DNA from: a virus
DNA: 30,477 nt
IMG/VR virus record: IMGVR_UViG_3300010885_040084
Span: 1 to 30,477 of that record
Direction: 5' to 3' (one strand)
Position 1 is the stretch's first letter; each line of letters starts with the position of its first letter. The notes beneath the pieces are model-generated. The model was not told the origin of the DNA. It saw only the letters and a program-made list of their open reading frames with translations, and did not search any database. Of this stretch, positions 20,973 to 29,250 are shown in pieces. The position numbers and the translations under genes were made by a program.

Positions 20973-23078
20973 TTATGCAAATGTAGCTCCGGTTGGTTCA
21001 ACTACGAAGTCTAATACTACGAATTCGATAGTTTTTGTTGGTTGGATATAAATTTGTCCTACTAATTGATTTCTATCTACAACATCTGCTGTGTTGTTTG
21101 TATCATCCATTACTACTCTATAAGCATAAAGACCTTGTCTTTGTACTACTGATTCTAAGTAAGGATTTACCGTCGCTAAGAACTTATTTCTTGTTGCTAT
21201 AGTATTCTGTTCGAATACTAAGTTTTTAGCTTGGTCACCAATAAACTTCTTAAGTTCTATAAGTAAACGTCTTACATTTACTCTATCTAATGCTGATGCT
21301 TTAGTTTGTAATGTTTTTTGTCCGAATACTGAAATACCTGTTCCTGGGAATGTAGCAATTGGATTTACTTTTGCTGCATAAAGAGTATCTCTATCCCCTT
21401 TAGTTAATTTTCTTTCTGCTTGAATTACTCCTGGAAGTCCTCCTCTTACAAGTCCTGCTGGGGCAAACCATGGTGCTGTAGCTGCATCTGTAAATGCATA
21501 AACTCCTGGAATAATTGTTCCTGCTGGTGCATATTCGTTTCTACCTGTAGCTGATTGAAGTTGCACCCAAGGCCAGTAAGTTGCAGCGTATGATGAGTTA
21601 ATTGTTACTGCTTGACCTGTTACATCACTTACAATCGATCCTGTCTTTACCAAATCAACTACTGCAATACAATCTCCTCTTGATTCTGCTAATGATATAA
21701 AAGAAGCAAGTGTAGAAGTAAATCCGGCGTTATTAAGTAATCCTGGTGTTGAAACTACGTTAAATTGGTAATCATCTTTATTCGATAATAGTGAGATTGC
21801 TGTTGCATAGTTTGCAGGTACCAATCCTTGAGATTCTCCTGATGTAGTTCCTATTGCTCCAAAATAACTAGCTCCTGATTTTGCTGTTCCTATAGCACTG
21901 TAAAATGCTCCTGAAGCTGCTCTTGGTAAATATGTTGAGAAGGAAACTCCAGATGCATTTGTATTAACTGTGATTCCATCATTCGCTAAATAATCAGGAG
22001 TTGTTAAGTCTACTGAAGATACTCTAATATAGTTTGATCTGTTAGGGAATGTACCTTGGAAGTAGTTGTACGATACTCCTGTTGATGAATCTGTTGCTAC
22101 TGTTACGTACTGGTTACCTATTACTTTCTCAATATAGTTATCAGATTTTGGATCTAGTGATAAGTTAGTAAATGTTTCTAGAATTACCTGATTGTTTGTA
22201 TTATCGTTACCCTGTCTTACAAGTAATGTGAATGTTCCTAATGTTGTATTAATATTTGCAACTTGACATCTTACATTATCTGCTGAACCAGATATTAATG
22301 ATCCGTCTGAGTTTTGAGCTCCTGGATCTGCTGCTCCTGTTGCGTTATTGTAAGTAACTCCTTTTCCTAATGTAGTTAAAGTAAACGGTGCTTGATCTGT
22401 ACCACCTCCTAGGGTAATTAATGTAAAGTTAGGTGTTGATTTTGCTGCTGATCCAGTTAAGAAAGTTATTCCATTTGCTAAAGTACCTAATGATGCTGTT
22501 AGAGCTAATGCTGTAGCAGTTCCTGAAGCTGAAACAGGTACGTAAGCTGATGCTCCGTTAATTTCTGTTACTAAATTAGTTATTGTAGTTGCTACTGAAG
22601 ATCCTGTTGCAAAGTACCAAGTATTTCCTGATGGATTATCTGCTGGTACTGATCCCGTAGCAACGAATGTATATGTAGTTCCAGCGTATGATACTGCGTA
22701 CTGTTGTCCATCTGCTGATTGAGATGCAATAGTTCCTGAACCTGTTGCTTTATTTAATCCTGTTAAAATATTTGTTGAAACCGCTCCTGTATATGATCCA
22801 GATACAACTCTAGTCACTAATGCTGTTTGACCTCCTTGTGAGAAATAGTTTTTTACAGCAACTGAAGTTAAAAATTCGTAGATATTAGACGCTGAAGTAA
22901 ATGTCTCCCCAAACTTTCTAGTATAATCGTTATACGAAGTTACAGCAGTTGGCTGATTGTCAGGTCCTTTAACTGTTGGTCCAATAAATGCTGCTCCTGC
23001 TGCAACTGGTGCTGGTTGTACAAAAGAGATGTCATTTTCCCTTGTAAATACTCCTGGAGAGATAATTGATTCTGCCAT
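20973..23078 (-). CDS. Tail sheath protein, T4 gp18-like
   Basis: This 701-residue contractile sheath subunit wraps the tube and contracts to drive it into the cell. The N-terminus MAESIISPGVFTRENDISF and PVAAGAAFIGPTVKGP is typical of sheath proteins. GSLISGSADNVRCQVANINTTLGTFTLLVRQGND (about 259-292) matches the T4-like sheath core. The C-terminal domain from about 595 (DRVNVRRLLIELKKFIGDQAKNLVFEQN...) ends with QIYIQPTKTIEFVVLDFVVEPTG, the strand exchanged between subunits. A Ser/Thr/Ala/Gly-rich stretch at about 104-235 is inserted before the core and may be a surface domain. Start at ATG 23078. It begins a unit, with a hairpin and promoter-like motif upstream. Confidence 0.95.
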   Translation of the reverse strand: MAESIISPGVFTRENDISFVQPAPVAAGAAFIGPTVKGPDNQPTAVTSYNDYTRKFGETFTSASNIYEFLTSVAVKNYFSQGGQTALVTRVVSGSYTGAVSTNILTGLNKATGSGTIASQSADGQQYAVSYAGTTYTFVATGSVPADNPSGNTWYFATGSSVATTITNLVTEINGASAYVPVSASGTATALALTASLGTLANGITFLTGSAAKSTPNFTLITLGGGTDQAPFTLTTLGKGVTYNNATGAADPGAQNSDGSLISGSADNVRCQVANINTTLGTFTLLVRQGNDNTNNQVILETFTNLSLDPKSDNYIEKVIGNQYVTVATDSSTGVSYNYFQGTFPNRSNYIRVSSVDLTTPDYLANDGITVNTNASGVSFSTYLPRAASGAFYSAIGTAKSGASYFGAIGTTSGESQGLVPANYATAISLLSNKDDYQFNVVSTPGLLNNAGFTSTLASFISLAESRGDCIAVVDLVKTGSIVSDVTGQAVTINSSYAATYWPWVQLQSATGRNEYAPAGTIIPGVYAFTDAATAPWFAPAGLVRGGLPGVIQAERKLTKGDRDTLYAAKVNPIATFPGTGISVFGQKTLQTKASALDRVNVRRLLIELKKFIGDQAKNLVFEQNTIATRNKFLATVNPYLESVVQRQGLYAYRVVMDDTNNTADVVDRNQLVGQIYIQPTKTIEFVVLDFVVEPTGATFA

Positions 23079-23158
23079 GTTTTTTAAAATTGTGTTAGTT
23101 ATTTTTTAATAATCTATATATTGAGAAAACCTAAACTAAATAAGAAGGTCTTTTATTC

Positions 23159-23171
23159 TCTAATAAATAGG
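23159..23171 (-). promoter_or_regulatory. Promoter-like motif before the sheath gene
   Basis: The minus strand reads CCTATTTATTAGA. It lies 80 nt from the sheath ATG and directly after the hairpin at 23173-23194. Confidence 0.4.
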
Positions 23172-23172
23172 A

Positions 23173-23194
23173 AAGGAGAGTCAAAACCCTCCTT
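23173..23194 (-). terminator. Hairpin after the coiled-coil gene, possible weak terminator
   Basis: AAGGAG and CTCCTT pair over 6 bp around a 10-nt loop, with a short T-rich tail. It lies 21 nt past the stop of the 87-residue gene. Confidence 0.4.
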
Positions 23195-23215
23195 AAGTAA
23201 TTCGATACTGTTATT

Positions 23216-23479
23216 TTACTCTTCTTGTAATTGACTGGGGATAAAAACTCCTTCCTCGATATTAATAGTTCCGTTTCCGTATTCTTTTTCTAGAAATTCT
23301 GCTAGTATTTTTTCTTCATCCTTTAGTTCAGTAAGAAATTGTTCTACATTTAATCTTCTCTGATTAATATTTAGTTTTTCTAACTCTATTTGACCTAGTT
23401 CTACTTTTACTTCCTGGTTTCTAAACTGTATTGATTTTATTTGATCTATGATTTCTTGTGGTAATTTTGTTGGTTCCAT
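23216..23479 (-). CDS. Small coiled-coil protein of unknown function (87 aa)
   Basis: I do not recognise this 87-residue protein. Residues about 10-65 form one long helix with heptad-like hydrophobic spacing (IIDQIKSIQFRNQEVKVELG, then IELEKLNINQRRLNVEQFL and EEKILAEFLEKEYG), so a coiled-coil dimer or trimer is likely. A short C-terminal tail (TINIEEGVFIPSQLQEE) follows. No membrane segment or signal. It sits between a small membrane protein and the sheath gene, at the end of the fiber block. It could be an assembly factor or a minor structural protein. A variant promoter-like sequence (CTTATAATAAA on the minus strand, 23492-23502) precedes its ATG at 23479. Confidence 0.75.
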   Translation of the reverse strand: MEPTKLPQEIIDQIKSIQFRNQEVKVELGQIELEKLNINQRRLNVEQFLTELKDEEKILAEFLEKEYGNGTINIEEGVFIPSQLQEE

Positions 23480-23528
23480 AAACTAGTTATTTTTATTATA
23501 AGTTATCGATTTTTATTTAAAAAAACAA

Positions 23529-23894
23529 CTATGATAATAATAGTAGAGCCAATATTGCTCCTAATATACCTCCATAACTTCCCATATTAACATCTGTTTG
23601 ATGAAATGGTGCTTGGTATTTATATTGATAATACCCTTCTCTTACCCCATTAATAGCATAAGCTCCAAATCCTCCTAAAAAGATAGGTAAGAAGTTCCCC
23701 GTTTCTTCTAGATGAGCATAAGTAAATAATAACCAAATACTAAAAAAAGTTAATACTAATGAGTAACCAAGATGTTTATGGTAGTTCTGCTTTATAAAGT
23801 TAGGTGTAAATATTTTTTTTATATCTAAGATATAGTTTGTAAAGTTTTTCCAAAGTATAGGAAAAATTATTACTTCAAAATAAAATTTTTTCAT
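23529..23894 (-). CDS. Small membrane protein of unknown function (121 aa)
   Basis: This 121-residue protein has about three membrane-spanning or membrane-associated helices: LGYSLVLTFFSIWLLFTYAH (about 42-61), FLPIFLGGFGAYAING (about 68-83), and GSYGGILGAILALLLLS at the extreme C-terminus (about 105-121). The N-terminus is amphipathic and basic (FTPNFIKQNYHKH). I do not know the family. Size and helix count would allow a holin, but no soluble endolysin gene is next to it and holin families are not recognisable by eye. Its ATG overlaps the stop of the 59-residue gene by 4 nt (ATGA), so the two are co-translated. A host-envelope or superinfection role is equally possible. Confidence 0.75.
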   Translation of the reverse strand: MKKFYFEVIIFPILWKNFTNYILDIKKIFTPNFIKQNYHKHLGYSLVLTFFSIWLLFTYAHLEETGNFLPIFLGGFGAYAINGVREGYYQYKYQAPFHQTDVNMGSYGGILGAILALLLLS

Positions 23895-24070
23895 AGTGAT
23901 TCAATATAAGTTTGTATTTCTTCTTGAGTAAAAAACTCTCTGTTATATACAGTTCCATTTGCTATTAAATAAGCTCTGTATAATTCAAATGTAGGTTCTC
24001 CATCTTCCATAATCACAATCTCATTGAGATCGTTAAATGTTATACTATCTGATGTTAAATAATAATTCAT
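23891..24070 (-). CDS. Small protein of unknown function directly after the fiber gene (59 aa)
   Basis: I found this short frame by reading the gap after the fiber gene. It encodes 59 residues beginning MNYYLTSDSITFNDLNEIVI, followed by MEDGEPTFELYRAYLIANG and TVYNREFFTQEEIQTYIESL. Both ends are tight: its ATG (24070-24068) begins 1 nt after the fiber stop codon, and its stop overlaps the ATG of the membrane-protein gene (ATGA). The frame has no stops and typical codon use for the window. The protein is acidic with mixed strand and helix, without membrane segments. Genes directly after fiber genes are often fiber assembly chaperones, but I have no sequence evidence for that here. Confidence 0.7.
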   Translation of the reverse strand: MNYYLTSDSITFNDLNEIVIMEDGEPTFELYRAYLIANGTVYNREFFTQEEIQTYIESL

Positions 24071-24071
24071 A

Positions 24072-27000
24072 TTAAGTAAATTTAATTAATTGCATTCCTC
24101 CAAAATCTAAAGCACATATTGCTGAATTGGCATTATTACTACATCCTGCTGACATTGTTAGCAATGTTGAAGCTGCTATTAAATTAGTACTTACTGTTCC
24201 AGTAACTGTATCTCCGGTATTTAATCTTTTCAATGTATATTTAATATTTCCACTTACTGTTTCTATAGTGGCATAGTACATATCTGTAGAAACTGTATTA
24301 GCAGGAAAAAGAGCACCTAAATCTATTGAAGTTGCTGTTCCTGTTGCATCGTTATGAATAAATTGCCAATTAGTACTACCATCTATTCTAGCAAATGCTG
24401 CACAATTTATAAACGTAGTTGGATCAACATTTGTTACAATAAAATTTGCTACAAAAACACCAATAGAATATCTTACATTGGTATTTGTTGCACCAGTTGA
24501 AGCTCCAAATTTAAATGATGCCTTAAAGCCAGTATTTATACTAAAATAACCTACAACTTGTCTAAAGGTAAAAACATTAGCTGCAACAGCTGTAGTTTCT
24601 AAAGCAATTCTTGTTGTTCTTGTAAATAGATTAGTATCTGTAATTGTTCTTATTCCTGGAGTTCCACCAATAGTTAAAGCAGTTCCTACAACATTATTTG
24701 TTGTTGCAGCACCATTATTAGGCATATTAATAGTTATGTCTTGTAATAGTATATCAGGTGCTACAAAGCTTGATGTACTTGAAGTTAGTACGTAAGGTTG
24801 TAACATTGAACTAGTTGCACTTGTTAGCACATAGTCAGGAGCTAGTGATGCTGTAGCTGCAAAGGATGAGCTTACTGCTTGTAAAACATATGAAGCACTT
24901 TGTGCATTTTGAACGTATGAAGCTGTTAATGCATTTGTAGCCCAAGATGAAGTTCCAAATAAAGAACCTGTAAATCCTCCAGTAAATGATCCTGAAAATG
25001 ATCCTGTATTTGATAGAAATTGATCTACTCTATTTGCTGTTACTATTAATGAAGGAATACCTGGTACTACTCCAAATGCGGATTCTGCATGTAAACGTAC
25101 ATTAGCATCTGGTGAATACCACATTAATTGGAAGTAATCATTTGCCGCTGCATTTACAAAGAAATTCCATGCTGCAACGTAATGAGCCCCATTACCAGTT
25201 AATTGTACTGATGTTGCTGTATCTGTTAAATTTGTTCCATTTTTTCTAAGCCAAATCCATATTTCATCTGTTCCTGAATCTGTTTTATCTACTTGAGCAG
25301 AAAATTGAATGTCGTATACACCTGCATTTTCAGTCTTAATATATGTGTTAAATGGGTCTGTTGATCCGGATACTAATACTCCATTTGTAATGTCTGTTGT
25401 GTTAAGAGACATTGAACGAGCGGTACCCGCTACATTAGTTTGTGTTTGGGTAGAGTAAAACGACCCATATGATCCAGTTGCTGTATTAAACCCACCACCA
25501 CTACTTAATGCTGAGACTGTAACTTGTCCTAAACCATTAGTTGGTGATAGTGTTACATTTGGTCCTGCTAGTAATTGTGTTACTCCTCCGTTTAGAGCAT
25601 ATGAAGCTGTTATTGAATTGTTTGACCAAGATGAAGTACCAAATAAAGATCCTGTTATACCTTGAGTTACATTTAAAGAACCAGTTATTACTTGATTTCC
25701 TATAAAAGTATTTGAACCAGTTGTTGCAAATGATCCTGTATTTATACTACCACCAGAAGCTGTTGAATTTATAGTTACCGAACCGCTTCCGCCATTGGTT
25801 ATAGTTACATTTGTTCCAGCGATAATTTGTGTTACTCCACCGTTTAGTGCATAGGAAGCTGTTGTAGCAAATGAACTTGATATTGATCTTGAAGAGCTTA
25901 TAGCAAAAGATGCAGTTAAAGCATATGATGCACTTACTGCTTGAGTAGCATTTGCAGCATTATCTGCATTTGTAGCATTTGTTGCAGTTCCTGTTAAATT
26001 TCCAATTATACCTCCAGTTACATCTAAGGATCCTGTTATTTCAACTATAGAATCATGAGCATATATTAAGTTTGATCTATTTTCATTACTTGTACCATTT
26101 CCGTGAATAAACGAAGATGATGTTCCAAGTGGTATATTATATTGACCCTGTACATGTTGATAGTTTCCTAATGCTACTGTTTCTAGACCTTCAGCATGAG
26201 CATAGATTCCTATTGCTTGGGTAAGTCTACCTTCAGCATGGGAACCAACTCCTATTGCTTGTGTGGATGCTCCTTCTGCATGTGAATAAGTTCCAACTGC
26301 TTGTGTGTTTCCTCCTTCAGTATGTGAATAATTTCCTAAGGCAGTAGTAGTCTGTCCTTCTGCATGGGAGTAGTCTCCTACAGCTTTAGTGCTATTTCCT
26401 TCAGTATGTGAGTATATTCCCGGTATAGTGCTGGTGCTTCCAAAGGTTCCGCCATTGTTTAGTAAGTATGTTATATCTCCAATAACACCTGATGTTACAT
26501 TTAATGTAGTATCTACTAATTGTATTAATGTGCTAGACCCATTAAAAGTAACAGTGTCAATTAAATAAGATGTCTTTGTATTAATATTAGTATCAAACAC
26601 ATATAAATAACCGCCTGGTGTAAAAAAGGATGATACATTACTATTTAGAGTTATTAATCCATTTACTATATTACCTTTTTCAAATGCAGTTTGAATACCT
26701 GTTTTTGTTTGAGTTCCTTCAGCATGAGAATAGTTTCCTATTGCAATTGTATTATTTCCTTCTGCATGTGAGTATATACCACTTGCTGTAACTGCAAGTC
26801 CTTGTTGTAAACTCTGATTTAAGTAATCAAAAGTAAATGATCCTGTACCCTGAAGTCGACTTCCACTATTAAATTGAATTTGAGTAGTACTTCCTCCAGC
26901 GATTGATGGTGCCCAAGAAGCTGATATTGCAAATGAACTTGATATTGCTTGTGAAGCACTTATAGCAAATGAACTTGATATAGCATTTATAGCCCAAGAA

Positions 27001-27218
27001 GCAGTACCAAATAAAGAACCAGTAAAACTGCCAGTAAAACTTCCTGTGTTATAAGATGAAGTAAAAGCATTAAATGAAGAAGTTGTTACAAAAGAACCAG
27101 TATTTATACTTTGTGCAGGTAAATTTGTTAACCCACTACCGTCTCCGGTAAAACTTCCTGTAAAAGATCCAGTTAAGTTAACAGTTATTTGCTTTCCTTG
27201 TATTAATTTTAATGCCAT
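24072..27218 (-). CDS. Long repeat-rich phage appendage (tail fiber / neck fiber-like) protein with C1q/TNF-like domain
   Basis: This 1048-residue protein probably forms a trimeric fiber used in host recognition. It alternates repeats and globular domains. Residues ~15-100, ~395-460, ~495-550 and ~738-800 carry GSFTGSFTGSLFGTASWA and ASYAL/SSSFA-type repeats. Residues ~148-176 and ~268-366 carry about nine 14-residue SHAEGxxTxAxGx units, like the left-handed beta-roll heads of trimeric autotransporters. An approximately 90-residue insert splits the array. Residues ~583-725 look like a C1q/TNF jelly-roll (TENAGVYDIQFSAQVDKT, EIWIWLRKNGTNL, YFQLMWYSPDANVRLHAES). A second beta-rich domain fills ~825-1048. 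It starts 3 nt after the gp15-like gene and shares its operon, so a neck-attached fiber is as plausible as a tail fiber. Confidence 0.82.
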   Translation of the reverse strand: MALKLIQGKQITVNLTGSFTGSFTGDGSGLTNLPAQSINTGSFVTTSSFNAFTSSYNTGSFTGSFTGSLFGTASWAINAISSSFAISASQAISSSFAISASWAPSIAGGSTTQIQFNSGSRLQGTGSFTFDYLNQSLQQGLAVTASGIYSHAEGNNTIAIGNYSHAEGTQTKTGIQTAFEKGNIVNGLITLNSNVSSFFTPGGYLYVFDTNINTKTSYLIDTVTFNGSSTLIQLVDTTLNVTSGVIGDITYLLNNGGTFGSTSTIPGIYSHTEGNSTKAVGDYSHAEGQTTTALGNYSHTEGGNTQAVGTYSHAEGASTQAIGVGSHAEGRLTQAIGIYAHAEGLETVALGNYQHVQGQYNIPLGTSSSFIHGNGTSNENRSNLIYAHDSIVEITGSLDVTGGIIGNLTGTATNATNADNAANATQAVSASYALTASFAISSSRSISSSFATTASYALNGGVTQIIAGTNVTITNGGSGSVTINSTASGGSINTGSFATTGSNTFIGNQVITGSLNVTQGITGSLFGTSSWSNNSITASYALNGGVTQLLAGPNVTLSPTNGLGQVTVSALSSGGGFNTATGSYGSFYSTQTQTNVAGTARSMSLNTTDITNGVLVSGSTDPFNTYIKTENAGVYDIQFSAQVDKTDSGTDEIWIWLRKNGTNLTDTATSVQLTGNGAHYVAAWNFFVNAAANDYFQLMWYSPDANVRLHAESAFGVVPGIPSLIVTANRVDQFLSNTGSFSGSFTGGFTGSLFGTSSWATNALTASYVQNAQSASYVLQAVSSSFAATASLAPDYVLTSATSSMLQPYVLTSSTSSFVAPDILLQDITINMPNNGAATTNNVVGTALTIGGTPGIRTITDTNLFTRTTRIALETTAVAANVFTFRQVVGYFSINTGFKASFKFGASTGATNTNVRYSIGVFVANFIVTNVDPTTFINCAAFARIDGSTNWQFIHNDATGTATSIDLGALFPANTVSTDMYYATIETVSGNIKYTLKRLNTGDTVTGTVSTNLIAASTLLTMSAGCSNNANSAICALDFGGMQLIKFT
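26121..26777 (-). repeat. Coding repeat array: SHAEG-type 14-residue units
   Basis: About two units (26691-26777) and seven units (26121-26417), each 42 nt, encode SH[AT]EG-x2-T-x-A-x-G-x-Y/G. The two blocks flank an insert of about 90 residues. The last unit is degenerate (YQHVQGQYNIPLG). Confidence 0.85.
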
Positions 27219-27221
27219 ATC

Positions 27222-28451
27222 TTAACTAAATTTTCCTACTATTATTACTTGATCTGTAGAATCTAATGTAAATCCTAGTTGATTAAATGTAACTTGTATG
27301 TTTGCTCCACTCTGCACTGTCGTTCTATTTTCTGTTGGAATCATTACTCCGTTTATATATACTTGAAAATCCCCTTCATCCATAGTAGGGAATCCAGTTG
27401 GTGGTGTTGCAATTAAATGATTATTAAATGTAGCAGTTGTACTTGTTACTGTATTTGCTAATGCTGTATTTGACATTCCTACGTACGCTATCTGTTCTGC
27501 TGTCATTCCTGATCCTCCTGTTCCTCCCCCGCTAGATACTCCGGTTAAGGCTGTATCGTAGAAGCGAGTAGGAGCTTGTGTTAGTGGGCTTCTTGCTGCT
27601 GCATTAAGAATTTCTACACTACCTGCTGTTTCTATTTTAAAACTAACAGCTGATTTTGAGAAGAATTTTCTTGGATTAGCTGCAGAAGTATTTATTGCAT
27701 CCGATACTATATACCCTGCCATTTTAATTTGGAAGGTAGTTTTTACTGTTCTATCATTTCCTTCTACTAATTCAGTTGTTGTTGTATAATTATCAATTGC
27801 TGCTCTAAATTTAAATCTCTCAGGATCTCCCCAATAAGCATCTGATGCAAAATTAATTGATTCAACTATCTTATTCATTTGCTCTACGTATTCTGTAAAT
27901 ATTGTACAAGAATAAGTAATATTAATATAATCAGGAATAATAACTCCGTAAAATTCTCTTACCGGAATTCTATTTGTAAGTATCCCAAAAGCATCGTATA
28001 TATTTTTATTTGAGTATTTTTTTTCAAAAACACCAAAATGAATTGGATTATTTGCATCCATTTTATTCCCAAGAGCTCTATTTTTTTCAAGAGAATCTCT
28101 CTTAAACATAATTAATGGTGCTTGCATTTTACCGTCCTTATCTCTATAATACCCATCTTTTTGAACTGATGCCCATCTTTCTGGTGAACCGTAAATGAAA
28201 GGAACAGGTACTTTTATTCCGTTTTGTTGTACGGATGGTTTAATTACATTTTGAAAATAGTATACAATTGCAGAATCTATATCTTTTAATCCAACTGAGA
28301 AATCTTTTGTATCGTCATTCTTCCTTGTTCTTTGATTTTCTCTTCTTTTATTTGCTGGCACAGGAGCTTTACCATTATTCAAATATGGTGTAATCGTCTC
28401 TTGAGACAATTCTACTTGTGATTTTGGTATAGGCTTTCTTGTTTTTGCCAT
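27222..28451 (-). CDS. Tail sheath stabiliser/terminator, T4 gp15-like, with extra C-terminal domain
   Basis: The first ~300 residues of this 409-residue protein match T4 gp15, which caps the sheath and tube at the head-proximal end. Shared signatures, compared from memory, are KVPVPFIYGSPERWASV (near residue 80-96; T4 RVPITYASKEHF), IIPDYINITYSCTIFTEYVEQMNKIVESI (about 171-199; T4 YELSIFTRYEDDMFQIVEQI), and a strand TFQIKMAGYIVSD (about 239-251). A Gly/Ser linker (SSGGGTGGSG, about 306-315) then leads to a further ~93 residues with EGDFQVYINGVMIPTENRT and STDQVIIVGKFS, a small beta-rich domain that T4 gp15 lacks. It overlaps the gp14-like gene by 1 nt. Confidence 0.85.
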   Translation of the reverse strand: MAKTRKPIPKSQVELSQETITPYLNNGKAPVPANKRRENQRTRKNDDTKDFSVGLKDIDSAIVYYFQNVIKPSVQQNGIKVPVPFIYGSPERWASVQKDGYYRDKDGKMQAPLIMFKRDSLEKNRALGNKMDANNPIHFGVFEKKYSNKNIYDAFGILTNRIPVREFYGVIIPDYINITYSCTIFTEYVEQMNKIVESINFASDAYWGDPERFKFRAAIDNYTTTTELVEGNDRTVKTTFQIKMAGYIVSDAINTSAANPRKFFSKSAVSFKIETAGSVEILNAAARSPLTQAPTRFYDTALTGVSSGGGTGGSGMTAEQIAYVGMSNTALANTVTSTTATFNNHLIATPPTGFPTMDEGDFQVYINGVMIPTENRTTVQSGANIQVTFNQLGFTLDSTDQVIIVGKFS

Positions 28452-28939
28452 TATAATCTATCTTTTACAATTGCTACTTTGGTTGATCTAGTTAAGTGAC
28501 ATTCCAATATTAACGATACGGATGCTCCAAAATTACTTCCATAATCAGTTAGACTATATGCATTGTCTTTCCCTAAGAATAACTGGTTCTCTGTAATGTT
28601 ATCTATTTCGTAGTAATTCTCCATCCACATTACAATATCTCCAATCTCAGGTTCAGTATTTGTATCTATTAGATCCTGTCTTAACATATTGAATTTAACC
28701 TCTCTTACAATATCCACCCCTAAATCATCTACAGTTGATCTTTGATCTCCTCTCTGAATTAAGCAATTATATTTGATTGGAGACCAGAATACTTTTTCCA
28801 TTCCCTCTCCATAGATATTTGCAGTAGTTTGTTCTAAAGACATTTTATAGAATAGGATTTCCTGCTCTATAACGTCTGAGAGAAGTTCTCTGTTAATTCC
28901 TGTGAATAATCCAAAATCTCTTTGACTACCGAATATCAT
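28451..28939 (-). CDS. Neck protein, T4 gp14-like
   Basis: This 162-residue protein is likely the head-closure or neck component between the portal-proximal adaptor and the tail terminator. The N-terminal helix has IEQEILFYKMSLEQTTANIYGEG, comparable to the neck-protein pattern in which a helix with Gln and Asn is followed by a beta-barrel. The rest is beta-rich (FWSPIKYNCLIQRGD, VREVKFNMLRQDLID, GDIVMWMENYYEIDNIT). It is shorter than T4 gp14 (256 residues). The call rests on shape and on position between a gp13-like and a gp15-like gene. Overlaps both neighbours by 1 nt, the TAATG coupling used throughout this operon. Confidence 0.75.
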   Translation of the reverse strand: MIFGSQRDFGLFTGINRELLSDVIEQEILFYKMSLEQTTANIYGEGMEKVFWSPIKYNCLIQRGDQRSTVDDLGVDIVREVKFNMLRQDLIDTNTEPEIGDIVMWMENYYEIDNITENQLFLGKDNAYSLTDYGSNFGASVSLILECHLTRSTKVAIVKDRL

Positions 28940-29250
28940 TATCTATTTGTTGGTTCTATTGTATTTGATGCTACTTCTACTCTTTTTATATTAGGTACAA
29001 GCCTGAAAGCATCTTTTCTTATTTTTTCATACACCCCTTGTGCCGGTCTTGAAGTAAGTATTTTTACTTTTAAAACCACTATGTTAGTTTCTTCACTAGA
29101 ATCTATAGCAGTTACTCTTGTAACTCCAGGCATAGCTCTAATAAAATCAGCTACTTGAGAAGCAGTAATTTCGTCTGTATGCCTTACTCTCATTAGTCCC
29201 TGGTATAGGCTAAATTCTTTTGCTTCAGTTAATATATCTTTTAATTTCAT
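28939..29250 (-). CDS. Small ferredoxin-fold-like protein of unknown function in the neck operon (103 aa)
   Basis: I do not recognise this 103-residue protein. It begins MKLKDILTEAKEF and then shows alternating helices and strands: ITASQVADFIRAMPGVTRVTAI, EETNIVVLKVKIL, GVYEKIRKDAFRLVPNIKRVEVA. This looks like a small beta-alpha-beta-beta-alpha-beta (ferredoxin/ACT-like) fold. It is tightly coupled to the gp13-like gene before it and the gp14-like gene after it, each by a 1-nt overlap. T4 has no gene between 13 and 14, so it is an extra component here, perhaps a neck accessory. The short N-terminal KDILTEA segment loosely recalls T4 capsid-targeting tags; this is weak. Confidence 0.75.
   Translation of the reverse strand: MKLKDILTEAKEFSLYQGLMRVRHTDEITASQVADFIRAMPGVTRVTAIDSSEETNIVVLKVKILTSRPAQGVYEKIRKDAFRLVPNIKRVEVASNTIEPTNR

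Noticed and set aside
26121-26777. CRISPR-like regularly spaced repeats
   Set aside because: The 42-nt periodicity is in frame and encodes SHAEG units in the fiber protein; the repeats diverge at synonymous and variable positions.
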